The notes under the pieces were generated by a model. That model searched no databases. It was given only the letters and a program-made list of their open reading frames with translations, and had not been told where the DNA came from. This document shows, one piece after another, positions 1 through 7,906 of a stretch of DNA of 15,963 nt. Both the position numbers and the translations under genes were made by a program. Position 1 is the first letter of the stretch. Each line of letters begins with the position of its first letter. The DNA is taken from NCBI GenBank assembly GCA_938003885.1, contig CALKWT010000218.1:1-15963 (forward strand), given 5' to 3'. Origin of the DNA: an uncultured Balneolaceae bacterium. Its GTDB lineage: Bacteria > Bacteroidota > Rhodothermia > Balneolales > Balneolaceae.

Positions 1-174
1 AGCAGGGAGTGCCTGAGTGAGCCCGGATACAGGGAAAGTTTAAAGCGATGGGATCCTATGCTTCGCACAGGATGCAAAGGGGGTGGAGGTTCGGGGTTGC
101 AGGAGGGGGGTTAAGAGCCGGGATGGCGAGAGGAGAGTGGGAACAAGATTCCGTTAATTGAGCGGCCTCCGCGA
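1..174. other. Stretch downstream of mutL with no recognisable gene
   Basis: This G-rich stretch follows the mutL stop codon. A plus-strand frame is open from the window edge to a TAA at 112-114 (37 codons). It is rich in Gly and Arg and resembles no family I know, so it could equally be chance. I see no hairpin followed by a T-run on the minus strand, so no mutL terminator can be placed here. Confidence 0.5.
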
Positions 175-2037
175 TCACCGGAACCGTCCTTTCAGATCGT
201 CAAGAGACATATAGATCAGAGTCGGCTTCTGTAGAGGATCGTGATAGGGATCTTCACAAGCAAAAAGCTGGTCGATCAACATCTCCATCTCTTCTTCTGA
301 AAGAGGTTTCCCTCTCTGAATAGCAGTGCGGGATGCAAATGCAATGGCAATTTTATGGCGGGCATCGAGCTGCGGACGTTTATTCAGCTCCCGGTATTGT
401 TGCAGCATATCCTTTAATACCTGGCGCTCATCCCCAATCTCGATATCGGCCGGCACGCCGTTAATCATCGCTGTATTCCCACTGAGGGTCTGAATGCTGA
501 AACCCATCCGCTGAATGATGGGCAACAGCTCCTTGAGAAGAGAGAAATCTGTGGCAGAAAGCTCCACTGTCTGGGCAAAGAGAAGTTGCTGTGTGCCCGG
601 AAGTGTCTCTTCAGTAGCACTCAGAGCTTTTTCGTAGATGATGCGTTTATGTGCTGCATGTTGATCAATGACCGTAAATCCGGTCCGGGTCTGTGTGAGG
701 ATATAGCGGTTATGAAGCTGCCAGAAGCCTCGCTCTCTTCCCTTGCTGCGGCTCTTCTCATTCTGGCTATCTGCCGTTGAATCTGTAAAAAGAGGGGCCT
801 CTTCCTGCTGATCTCCATAGAGCTGACCGGCTGCTTCCAGTCCGTCAACAGGTTTATTTATCCGGGAGGGAAAGTGAAGGGGCATTCGCTCCTCTCTGCC
901 CCCCGGGCCAGTTGCGGATTGCCGGATAGAGTCGAAGGAGAGGTCAAAATCCTGATCAAATGTATCTGACCGACTCACTTCCGGTACAGCAAAATGCTGG
1001 TTTAAAGCTTTCTTTACAACAGAACGGACAAGCTGGGTTACACTTCGCTCATCATCAAACTTCACCTCCATTTTTGCCGGGTGTACGTTCACATCCACGT
1101 TCGCCGGATCCATCTTGAGGAAGATGGCATAGAAGGGATATTCGTCTTTGCGGGTCCAGGCATCAAACAGGCTGAGTACAATGTAGTTCAGGTGGCGGTG
1201 TTGAAAAGGCCGGCCGTTGATAAATAAGAACTGCTCACCCCGGCTTTTTTTAGCAAGCTTGGGATCTCCTATCAGCCCGTGCAGGGAGAGATAACTGGTT
1301 TTTTCCTCAAACGGAATCAGACTGGCTTTGTACTGTCGTCCCAAAAGTTCGGCCACTCTCTGCTTCAGACTCTGTTTCGGCAGGTGGTACATTCTGTCGC
1401 CATCGGCATGCAGCTCAAACTCTATATGTGTATTGGCAAGTGCGCTGTTCTGGAACGTCCGGATGATATGCCTCAATTCGGTTCCGTCCGTTTTCAGGAA
1501 TTGACGCCTGGCGGGTACGTTGTAGAAAAGGTTCCGAACGGCGATCGATGTACCGTCATCCATAGCGACAGGTTCAAAACGCTTCTCTTCCCCTCCCCAT
1601 AGCTCGATCAACACCCCGTTTTCGTCCCCGACTCTTTTGGTCCTCAGCTCAATTTGTGCAACAGCTGCTATCGAAGCCATGGCCTCCCCCCTGAATCCCA
1701 TGGTCTGAACCCGGAAGAGATCTTCCATGGATTGGATCTTGGACGTGGCGTGAGCCTCAAAACAGAGCCGTGCATCTGCCGGAGACATACCGCACCCGTT
1801 ATCCACACACTGGATCAGTGTTCTGCCTGCCTGCTGAATGATCAGCTTGATATGATCTGCACCTGCATCGATTGCATTGTCAAGTAGTTCTTTTGCAACC
1901 GAGGCCGGACGTTGTACTACTTCGCCAGCGGCTATTTTGTTGGATAGCTCCGCAGGCATGGGGCGTATAATGGACTCCCCCGATTCTCCTGTTGTGTTCA
2001 AAAAAACCTTCTTTTTGATATGAAAAACCTGGTTCAA
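175..2037 (-). CDS. mutL: DNA mismatch repair protein MutL, with degenerate endonuclease motifs
   Basis: MutL is the GHKL-ATPase matchmaker that links MutS mismatch recognition to strand removal. The N-terminal ATPase is intact: AAGEVVQRPASVAKEL (36-51) includes the presumed catalytic Glu50, the metal ligand Asn54 follows, and DNGCGM (79-84), ATSK (97-100) and GFRGEA (114-119) are all visible. A probably disordered linker (about 355-435) leads to the C-terminal dimerisation domain. There the nuclease motif DQHA(x)2E(x)4E reads DQHAAHKRIIYE (458-469), with Lys464 in place of the first Glu. The usual ACK..I motif is ASRTAI (568-573), and the usual CPHGRP is DPLQKP (600-605). Nicking activity is therefore doubtful. 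The start is uncertain. The longest form begins with TTG at 2037, 3 nt after the upstream stop. An internal TTG at 2001 has AGAAGG six bases upstream. ATG 1959 would cut off the IIRP that precedes the conserved core. Length (620 aa) is normal for the family. Confidence 0.95.
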   Translation of the reverse strand: MNQVFHIKKKVFLNTTGESGESIIRPMPAELSNKIAAGEVVQRPASVAKELLDNAIDAGADHIKLIIQQAGRTLIQCVDNGCGMSPADARLCFEAHATSKIQSMEDLFRVQTMGFRGEAMASIAAVAQIELRTKRVGDENGVLIELWGGEEKRFEPVAMDDGTSIAVRNLFYNVPARRQFLKTDGTELRHIIRTFQNSALANTHIEFELHADGDRMYHLPKQSLKQRVAELLGRQYKASLIPFEEKTSYLSLHGLIGDPKLAKKSRGEQFLFINGRPFQHRHLNYIVLSLFDAWTRKDEYPFYAIFLKMDPANVDVNVHPAKMEVKFDDERSVTQLVRSVVKKALNQHFAVPEVSRSDTFDQDFDLSFDSIRQSATGPGGREERMPLHFPSRINKPVDGLEAAGQLYGDQQEEAPLFTDSTADSQNEKSRSKGRERGFWQLHNRYILTQTRTGFTVIDQHAAHKRIIYEKALSATEETLPGTQQLLFAQTVELSATDFSLLKELLPIIQRMGFSIQTLSGNTAMINGVPADIEIGDERQVLKDMLQQYRELNKRPQLDARHKIAIAFASRTAIQRGKPLSEEEMEMLIDQLFACEDPYHDPLQKPTLIYMSLDDLKGRFR

Positions 2038-2040
2038 ATG

Positions 2041-2250
2041 TTATAATGTTGCGATCACCCAAATGATTATCGCAAGTACCAGCATATAAGAGACTACCCG
2101 AATATTCTGTGCACGGTATCGTTCCCTGTTGGTACTGGACTGAATTCGAATTCGCTGTTTTCTTTTTTCATCCTCTTTCGGATCGTAATATCGAAGAGGC
2201 ATATCAAATTTTTTGGGCTTCGGCCGATGGCCGAACATCGGTTTGATCAT
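2041..2250 (-). CDS. Small basic single-span membrane protein upstream of mutL
   Basis: This reading frame of about 69 residues has a highly charged N-terminal half containing KPKKFDMPLRYYDPKEDEKR, then a basic stretch, and ends in one hydrophobic segment of about 18 residues (VVSYMLVLAIIIWVIATL) at the very C-terminus. That layout suggests a tail-anchored inner-membrane protein with a cytoplasmic basic domain. The F-x3-[LR]RYYDP pattern recalls, from memory, a short FCB-group family found beside mutL and sometimes mislabelled as a riboflavin synthase beta subunit. Nothing here supports that enzymatic name. I chose ATG 2250 because AAGGTGG sits five bases upstream; GTG 2259 and ATG 2238 are alternatives. 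The stop lies 3 nt before the longest mutL start, so the two are probably co-translated. Function unknown. Confidence 0.75.
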   Translation of the reverse strand: MIKPMFGHRPKPKKFDMPLRYYDPKEDEKRKQRIRIQSSTNRERYRAQNIRVVSYMLVLAIIIWVIATL

Positions 2251-2408
2251 AGCATCCACCTTTTTTTACGAAGATAACGAATTAATTTACAATTTGTTCT
2301 CTGAACCCACAGAGATCCGCTTCCACTCTCCAGGCCTTCGTTCTATTTACAAACGATCTCTCCTGGCGATCCGGCTATGCAGGAATACTATCTCTCTCTC
2401 ACATGATT

Positions 2409-3728
2409 TCAGTCTTGAACCTTATTTGATGCCTGATCACTGGTAAATGAGATAAATAAGAGCACTCCTGCGAGCAGGAATAAACTGTAATAATTTTTGA
2501 TAACGACTTCCCAGGGTGCAATGGCAAAGGTTGCACTCAGTAAAAGAGCCTGATGGCCATAGGGTATCATCCCCTGGCCAATGCATGAAAAGATGTCCAG
2601 GATACTGGCTGTTCTCTTCCCCGATATATCGTTTTTTTCTGCAATTACCCGGCTCACATCCCCCGTTACCACGATCGCCACCGTATTATTGGCGATGCAA
2701 ATATCGGTAATGAAGACCAGGGCTCCAATCGCCAGTTGCTGTGCTCGGTTTCCCTTTCCCGAAGCCCGTTCTGCGAGTCTGCTGATACCTCCGGCAATCC
2801 ACTGCAAGCCCCCCTGTTGCTTGACAAATTCAGCCAGCGAGCCAACGAACATCGCCAGTAGAAAAATCCCCTGCATACTTGCAAATCCCGCCGCAATGTC
2901 TCCCCCAAAGGAAGAGAGTTCATACGTTCCTGCAACTACTCCCTGCACTCCCGCCAGGATCGTCCCCAAAATCAGAACTATAAATACGTTAACCCGGGCC
3001 AGCGCCAAAATCAATATGGCCAGATAGGGCATGCCCAACATCCACTGAGTAGCGTCCCCCGGAACCGGAGCCTCGCCTTCCGAAAGAAGAATAAGAACTC
3101 CGATGGTGACAATAGCAACTGGCAGGACTGGCTTAATATTCTCATAGAACTTCGCCTGCATAGCTACACCTTGTGTCCTTGTAGCCGCAATGGTTGTATC
3201 TGAGATTACTGAGAGATTGTCACCGACCATGGCACCTCCAAGAAGGGTTCCCGCAAGCAGCGCCGGGGCGGATTCGGTCTGTTCGGCAAAACCCACGGCA
3301 ATGGGTGCGAGTGCTGCGATGGTTCCTACCGACGTTCCCATCGCGAGTGAGATCAGGGATGCGATAATAAACAGCCCGGGAACAATATACCCGGACGGGA
3401 TAAGAGCCAGTCCGGCATTCACAACAGCTTGCACACCTCCAGTGGCTGCTGCCACACTTGAAAACGCTCCGGCAAGCAAGAAGATCATACACATCGTGAT
3501 GATGTTGCTGTTGCCGGCCCCCTTCACAAGCATCGCGAGGGTTTCATTCAACGGCTTGGGATAGAGAAATGCAGCCAGAATCAGGGCGGGTAGAATAGCA
3601 ACCTCACCAGGCAGCTGTTCAAAGGCATGGTCCACTCCCTGTGACTGCATATAGAGTCCCGTTCCCAGGAAGAGGATAATAAACAGTATGAAAGGCAACA
3701 AAGAGAGCTGAGCCGTTCGGATATTCAC
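2409..3728 (-). CDS. nhaC: NhaC-family Na+/H+ antiporter
   Basis: This is a 439-residue polytopic inner-membrane protein with about 10-12 hydrophobic segments, the usual size for the NhaC/ion-transporter superfamily. Family signatures are visible: MGTSVGTIAALAPIAVGFAE (about 139-158) and GGAMVGDNLSVISDTTIAAT (about 174-193), whose Asp residues are the likely ion-coupling positions, plus a C-terminal DICIANNTVAIV segment. The expected role is proton-driven export of Na+ for pH and salt homeostasis. Some relatives carry amino or organic acids, so substrate is inferred from family only. The start codon is GTG (3728) with no Shine-Dalgarno sequence. A gap of about 150 bases without a visible terminator separates it from the small membrane protein downstream, so read-through toward mutL is possible. 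The gene symbol denotes family membership. Confidence 0.85.
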   Translation of the reverse strand: MNIRTAQLSLLPFILFIILFLGTGLYMQSQGVDHAFEQLPGEVAILPALILAAFLYPKPLNETLAMLVKGAGNSNIITMCMIFLLAGAFSSVAAATGGVQAVVNAGLALIPSGYIVPGLFIIASLISLAMGTSVGTIAALAPIAVGFAEQTESAPALLAGTLLGGAMVGDNLSVISDTTIAATRTQGVAMQAKFYENIKPVLPVAIVTIGVLILLSEGEAPVPGDATQWMLGMPYLAILILALARVNVFIVLILGTILAGVQGVVAGTYELSSFGGDIAAGFASMQGIFLLAMFVGSLAEFVKQQGGLQWIAGGISRLAERASGKGNRAQQLAIGALVFITDICIANNTVAIVVTGDVSRVIAEKNDISGKRTASILDIFSCIGQGMIPYGHQALLLSATFAIAPWEVVIKNYYSLFLLAGVLLFISFTSDQASNKVQD

Positions 3729-4012
3729 GTGTTTAGAATGGGTTGTTCTGTTCGGTTGACCTGAAAATAACTCTAATTTCAGGCAAAATCAGAAGGGAAT
3801 TGCGTTCTTACATATCTTCTGATGCGCTTATCCAGGGTCCAGCAAGCTGTCATCCGGTGGATAAAGTGGTTACTCTGCTAAATTGCAGATTCCGATGGCC
3901 TTTTGCTCTGGTGGTGTCCTCAACTAAAATTTGGAACGTCCCAAAACCTATCGATAAGGGATTATATATAACAAATCGCTCGTTTCTTAGAATCTTTTTC
4001 CCTTTTAACCAT
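3729..4012. other. Intergenic gap between acnA terminator and nhaC
   Basis: With the acnA trailer this makes about 380 bases without a convincing gene. A 94-codon plus-strand frame (3743-4027) runs into the acnA terminator and has no family resemblance, so I do not call it. The gap holds an inverted repeat, TTATCC (3828-3833) with GGATAA (3859-3864), enclosing the near-palindrome CAGCAAGCTG (3840-3849). A second small hairpin has arms TCTGC (3874-3878) and GCAGA (3885-3889). The nhaC promoter should be here on the minus strand, but I see no good -35/-10 pair. Confidence 0.5.
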
Positions 4013-4047
4013 AAAAAAAGCCCCTGAAAGATCTCTTTACAGGGGCT
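4013..4047 (-). terminator. Rho-independent terminator of acnA
   Basis: Read on the minus strand, AGCCCCTG and CAGGGGCT form a perfect 8-bp stem (4047-4040 with 4026-4019). The 13-base loop can pair further (AAAG with CTTT), and seven T residues follow (4019-4013). It lies about 65 bases after the acnA stop. There is no T-run on the plus-strand side, so it acts in one direction only. Confidence 0.9.
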
Positions 4048-4110
4048 CCTATTCAGTTCGTGCCAGCTTTCTACTCTTAGAAACCGGCAGAGTTTATCTA
4101 ACTGCAGTGA

Positions 4111-6831
4111 TTAATTGGACTGCTTTTTGTCTTCTTCCATGTAGTCGCGCAACACCTTATGGAGGATTCCGCCATTTCTGTAGTAGTCGATCTCTACAGG
4201 GGTATCAATCCGGCAGATGGTCTCTATTTCAAGAATGGTGCCGTCTGCTTTCTTCGCCTCTACCTTTACTGTCTGGCGTGGCTTGAGATTGTCATCCACA
4301 TGAATGGTGTACTCCTCAGTACCATCCAGCCCGAGGCTTTCATGCGACTCTCCATCGGCAAACTGCAGAGGCAGAACACCCATACCCACCAGGTTAGAAC
4401 GGTGAATCCGCTCGTAGGAGGTTGCTATAACCGCCTTCACACCCAGCAGAATGGTTCCTTTTGCAGCCCAGTCACGTGAGGATCCGCTTCCGTATTCACT
4501 ACCTACAAGCGCGATCAGCGGTGTGTCATCCTCTTTGTATCTCTGAGCGGCATCGTAGATGGTGGTGACTTCACCGCTTGGATGGTAGGTTGTATATCCG
4601 CCTTCTGTGCCGGGAGCAAGCTGGTTCTTAAACCGGACGTTCGCAAACGTTCCGCGTGTCATCACCCGGTCGTTACCACGTCGTGAACCGTAGGAGTTGA
4701 AATCATCCTCTTCAACTCCGTTCTCAATCAGATACTGCCCTGCGGGGCTCTCCTTCTTGATGTTCCCTGCCGGTGAAATATGGTCTGTTGTAATCGAATC
4801 ACCCACCTTAACAAGTACCTTAGCACCTTTGATTGCCTGAATAGGCTCCGGCTTTTCACTCATTCCTTTGAAGAATGGTGGCTCCTGAATGTAGGTGGAC
4901 TCTTCTTTCCATTCATAAAGTTCTCCACCGCCAACTGGGATGGCATCCCACTCTTCAGACTCAAAAATATCTCCATACATCTTGTCAAAGAGCTCCGGGC
5001 GGATCGCTTCATCTAAAAACTCGGCAATCTCTTCGCTTGACGGCCAGAGATCTTTCAGATAGACATCGTTGCCATCCCTGTCTTTTCCGACAGGATCGTT
5101 CGCCAGATCGATATCTACTGTTCCTGCAAGCGCGTAGGCCACAACCAATGGTGGGGAAGCGAGATAGTTGGCTTTTACATAGGGGTGAATCCGGCCTTCA
5201 AAGTTCCGGTTTCCTGAAAGGACTCCCGCTACGACCAGATCTCCCTCCCGCACTGCATTCTCTACGGGCAGAGGCAGAGGGCCTGAATTACCTATACAGG
5301 TGGTACATCCATATCCCACCAGGTTAAAGCCGAGCTGATCCATATAATCAGTCAGGCCCGCTTCGTTGAGATATTCAGTAACCACACGGGAGCCGGGTGC
5401 CAGAGAGGTCTTAACATACGGAGGAATTTTCATCCCCTTTTCGACCGCTTTCTTGGCTACAATTCCTGCGCCCAGCATCACACTTGGGTTGGATGTGTTG
5501 GTACAGCTTGTGATAGCCGCCAGCACCACATCCCCGTGCTTCATCTCTATCTCCTGTCCATTTTTAAAGATACCTCTGTTGGCAAGCTCCTGCTGTGTCA
5601 GATTGAATCCCATGGTCTGGTCATCACTGGTCAGGGAATCATTGAATGCCTGCTTCATGTTCGGCAGGGTAATTCTGTCCTGGGGCCGCTTCGGTCCGGC
5701 TACGGAAGTCTCCACTTCGCCCAGATCCAGTTCCAGAACTTCCGTAAAGACCGGATCTGGAGTCTCATCCGTTCTGTAAAGTCCCTGCTCCTTGGTATAA
5801 GCTTCTACCAGCTTGACCAGTTCATCGGAGCGCCCTGTACGACTCAGGTAGCGAAGTGCTTCCTTGTCTATCGGAAAGAAACCCATGGTTGCTCCATACT
5901 CTGGTGACATGTTGGCGATCGTCGCCCTGTCCGGCAGGCTCATGTTGCTTAGCCCGGATCCAAAAAATTCTACAATTTTTCCTACCACCCCGTGTCGTCT
6001 CAGCATTTCGGTGACTGTCAGTGTGAGGTCGGTAGCCGTAATTCCCTCTCTCAGCTGGCCGGTAAGCTTTACACCAACCACTTCAGGAACCAGCATATAG
6101 ATCGGCTGTCCCAGCATCGCTGCTTCCGCTTCAATACCACCCACTCCCCAACCCAATACTCCAAGGCCGTTAATCATGGTGGTGTGAGAGTCGGTACCCA
6201 CAAGGGTATCCAGATACGCAAGGGTTGTCCCATCCTTCTCTTTTCGTGTGAAGACGCCCTTGGCCAGATATTCGAGGTTTACCTGGTGTACAATTCCACG
6301 CCCGGGCGGTACCACGCGGAAGTTGTCAAATGCCTCTTTCCCCCATTTGAGGAATTCGTAACGTTCGCGGTTCCGCTCCATCTCCCTTTCTACGTTAAAC
6401 ATAAAAGCGTAGTCCTGTCCAAAGGTATCTACCTGGACAGAGTGGTCAATCACCAGATCCACAGGCACTTGAGGGTTAATGGCCTGCGGATTTCCGCCCA
6501 TCCGATGCATGGCAGAGCGGAGTGCCGCCAGGTCCACTACCGCTGGAACACCTGTAAAATCCTGCAGCACCACACGGGAAGGTTTAAAGGGGATCTCCCC
6601 GGTTGGGTTTTTAGCATCATAATTCGCAAGCAGTTTCACATCATCTTCTGTGATCGCATAGCCGTCCTGCTCTCTCAATACGGTTTCTAGTAATATCTTG
6701 ATGGTAAACGGAAGCTTACTGATCTGCCCATACCCCAGCTCTTCCAGTTTCTTCAGGCTGTAGAGGTGTGCTTCGCCACTCCCTGTAGAGAATGCTGTTT
6801 TTGTTTGAAGCAATGGATTATTCGTTGTCAT
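4111..6831 (-). CDS. acnA: Aconitate hydratase A (AcnA/IRP1-type aconitase)
   Basis: This TCA-cycle enzyme interconverts citrate and isocitrate through a [4Fe-4S] cluster in the cytoplasm. The 906 residues match the long AcnA/IRP1 class, not the mitochondrial type (about 750-780). Cluster cysteines are Cys443 (SCTNTSNP) and Cys509/Cys512 (GCTTCIGNSGPL). Other family blocks are VGTDSHTTMINGLGVLGWGV (211-230), YGSRRGND (714-721) in the linker and swivel region, and the active-site loop GSGSSRDWAAKG (781-792). Start ATG 6831 has GAGGA five bases upstream, one of the few Shine-Dalgarno sites here. The gene stands alone: divergent from rplM and closed by its own terminator. No propionate (prp) genes are nearby to suggest the AcnD 2-methylcitrate role, although an AcnD-like activity cannot be excluded from sequence alone. 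Confidence 0.97.
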   Translation of the reverse strand: MTTNNPLLQTKTAFSTGSGEAHLYSLKKLEELGYGQISKLPFTIKILLETVLREQDGYAITEDDVKLLANYDAKNPTGEIPFKPSRVVLQDFTGVPAVVDLAALRSAMHRMGGNPQAINPQVPVDLVIDHSVQVDTFGQDYAFMFNVEREMERNRERYEFLKWGKEAFDNFRVVPPGRGIVHQVNLEYLAKGVFTRKEKDGTTLAYLDTLVGTDSHTTMINGLGVLGWGVGGIEAEAAMLGQPIYMLVPEVVGVKLTGQLREGITATDLTLTVTEMLRRHGVVGKIVEFFGSGLSNMSLPDRATIANMSPEYGATMGFFPIDKEALRYLSRTGRSDELVKLVEAYTKEQGLYRTDETPDPVFTEVLELDLGEVETSVAGPKRPQDRITLPNMKQAFNDSLTSDDQTMGFNLTQQELANRGIFKNGQEIEMKHGDVVLAAITSCTNTSNPSVMLGAGIVAKKAVEKGMKIPPYVKTSLAPGSRVVTEYLNEAGLTDYMDQLGFNLVGYGCTTCIGNSGPLPLPVENAVREGDLVVAGVLSGNRNFEGRIHPYVKANYLASPPLVVAYALAGTVDIDLANDPVGKDRDGNDVYLKDLWPSSEEIAEFLDEAIRPELFDKMYGDIFESEEWDAIPVGGGELYEWKEESTYIQEPPFFKGMSEKPEPIQAIKGAKVLVKVGDSITTDHISPAGNIKKESPAGQYLIENGVEEDDFNSYGSRRGNDRVMTRGTFANVRFKNQLAPGTEGGYTTYHPSGEVTTIYDAAQRYKEDDTPLIALVGSEYGSGSSRDWAAKGTILLGVKAVIATSYERIHRSNLVGMGVLPLQFADGESHESLGLDGTEEYTIHVDDNLKPRQTVKVEAKKADGTILEIETICRIDTPVEIDYYRNGGILHKVLRDYMEEDKKQSN

Positions 6832-6836
6832 ATATA

Positions 6837-6841
6837 TCCTC
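6837..6841 (-). promoter_or_regulatory. Shine-Dalgarno site of acnA
   Basis: GAGGA on the minus strand is separated by five bases (TATAT) from ATG 6831. It supports this start and stands out because most genes in the window have no such site. Confidence 0.6.
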
Positions 6842-6963
6842 GACTGAATTTACACTATTCTTACTATGTCTGTATTATGAGTCTTAAAATACGGCTTTCT
6901 AGAGATAATTTCCGTGATATTTCGAAATGAATTCACAGAGAGGCCTTTTGCCTGCTTTTTTTA

Positions 6964-6992
6964 TTGCAAACCAAAAATTATAGCCTTATATT
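6964..6992 (+). promoter_or_regulatory. Candidate sigma-70-type promoter of rplM-rpsI
   Basis: TTGCAA (6964-6969) and TATATT (6987-6992) are separated by exactly 17 bases in an A/T-rich context, matching the -35/-10 consensus at 4 and 5 of 6 positions. Transcription would start near 7000, about 30 bases before the rplM start codon. The divergent acnA promoter must lie in the same 200-base region but I could not place it. Confidence 0.5.
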
Positions 6993-7031
6993 TTTCAACT
7001 TATCAATTTTGCAGAATTAAAAGAGAATCCA

Positions 7032-7475
7032 GTGAATACGATCAGTAATAAAACATACAGTGCGAAGCCATCCGACGTGGACAAAAAGTGGGTGCTTATC
7101 GACGCTGAGGACAAACCTTTAGGAAGGTTGAGCAGCGAAATCGCTATCATCCTCAGAGGAAAAAACAAACCGCAGTACACTCCCCATATGGATATTGGAG
7201 ACAATGTGGTGGTAATCAACTCTGAAAAAGTAAAGCTGACCGGAAATAAGATGGCTCAGAAAGAGTATTTCCGTCATTCAGGCTATCCCGGAAGTGAGAA
7301 GTTTACAACTGCTGAAGAGCTGCTTGCAAAAGATCCTACCGCTCTGGTGACCAGGGCTGTAAAAGGAATGCTCCCTAAAAACAGACTTGGCAGAAAGCTA
7401 CTGACCAATCTGAGAGTCTATGCAGGCCCGGTACACCCCCACACAGCTCAACAACCTGAAATTAAAGAGATCTAA
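7032..7475 (+). CDS. rplM: 50S ribosomal protein L13
   Basis: L13 is an early-assembling large-subunit protein. The 147 residues match the family: KKWVLIDAEDKPLGRLSSEI (18-37), PHMDIGDNVVVINSEKVKLTG (51-71), HSGYPG (82-87), the basic AVKGMLPKNRLGR (109-121) and the C-terminal LRVYAGPVHPHTAQQP (127-142). The start is GTG 7032; no other start codon follows before the conserved part, and only a weak purine run lies upstream. rpsI begins 8 nt after the stop, the near-universal rplM-rpsI pair, so the two are surely co-transcribed, probably from the promoter at 6964-6992. Confidence 0.98.
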   Translation: MNTISNKTYSAKPSDVDKKWVLIDAEDKPLGRLSSEIAIILRGKNKPQYTPHMDIGDNVVVINSEKVKLTGNKMAQKEYFRHSGYPGSEKFTTAEELLAKDPTALVTRAVKGMLPKNRLGRKLLTNLRVYAGPVHPHTAQQPEIKEI

Positions 7476-7483
7476 ACCTATAC

Positions 7484-7870
7484 ATGGCACAAGAAAATTA
7501 CATCGGGCGTAGAAAAACTTCCACAGCCCGCCTCTATATTAAAGCTGGTACCGGAGAATTTATCGTTAACGGAAAGCCGGTCGATGAGTATTTTAAAACC
7601 AAAGCGCAAAACAACATCGCCCTTCTCCCCCTTGCTGTTACGGAAAAGAACGGCGAGTATGATGTAAAAGTAACGGTACGTGGCGGCGGAGTCACCGGCC
7701 AGGCCGGAGCCGTTTCCCTTGCCCTTGCAAGAGCGCTTGATGACCTGAACGAAGATGTCCACAGCACCTTGAAGGAGCATGGCCTTCTCACCCGCGATGA
7801 CAGAATGGTTGAGCGTAAAAAATATGGCCAGCCAAAAGCGCGTAAGAAATTCCAGTTCTCTAAACGATAG
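7484..7870 (+). CDS. rpsI: 30S ribosomal protein S9
   Basis: S9 is a small-subunit head protein whose C-terminal tail reaches the P-site tRNA. The 128 residues show IGRRKTSTARLYIKAGTGEF near the N-terminus, VNGKPVDEYF (28-37), the glycine-rich RGGGVTGQAGAVSLALARAL (66-85), and the basic tail ending RKKFQFSKR, whose last Arg is the tRNA-contacting residue in the family. The start ATG follows L13 by 8 nt without a Shine-Dalgarno sequence, which fits translational coupling. A short hairpin with a T-run begins 16 nt after the stop. Confidence 0.98.
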   Translation: MAQENYIGRRKTSTARLYIKAGTGEFIVNGKPVDEYFKTKAQNNIALLPLAVTEKNGEYDVKVTVRGGGVTGQAGAVSLALARALDDLNEDVHSTLKEHGLLTRDDRMVERKKYGQPKARKKFQFSKR

Positions 7871-7886
7871 ACTATTACTGTCAGAT

Positions 7887-7906
7887 TGCGTTTTCACGCA
7901 CTTTTT
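7887..7906 (+). terminator. Weak candidate terminator after rpsI
   Basis: TGCGT (7887-7891) and ACGCA (7896-7900) form a 5-bp stem over the tetraloop TTTC, followed by C and five T residues (7902-7906). The stem is short, so termination would be partial at best. The last T also begins the larger hairpin described next, so the two structures compete slightly. Confidence 0.4.

Noticed and set aside
1..114. Open plus-strand frame from the window edge to TAA 112-114
   Set aside because: Only 37 codons, Gly/Arg-rich, no family resemblance, and in a G-rich stretch where stops are rarer.
2386..2400. CT-dinucleotide tract near the end of nhaC
   Set aside because: About five units only; too short to suggest phase variation and not placed at a promoter or start codon.
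3855..3930. Possible tRNA-like segment with a TGCTAA loop
   Set aside because: The stem TCTGC/GCAGA leaves a six-base loop, and no acceptor stem or T-arm consensus can be found around it.
3743..4027. Plus-strand frame of 94 codons in the acnA-nhaC gap
   Set aside because: It runs into the acnA terminator, has no ribosome-binding site and its composition looks random.
5992..6690. Long plus-strand frame (232 codons) opposite acnA
   Set aside because: It is the antisense shadow of a highly conserved coding region and its translation has no recognisable domain.
6938..6962. AGGC-CTTTT-GCCT hairpin near a T-run upstream of rplM
   Set aside because: The stem is only 4 bp with mismatches outside it, and no gene ends just upstream on the plus strand.
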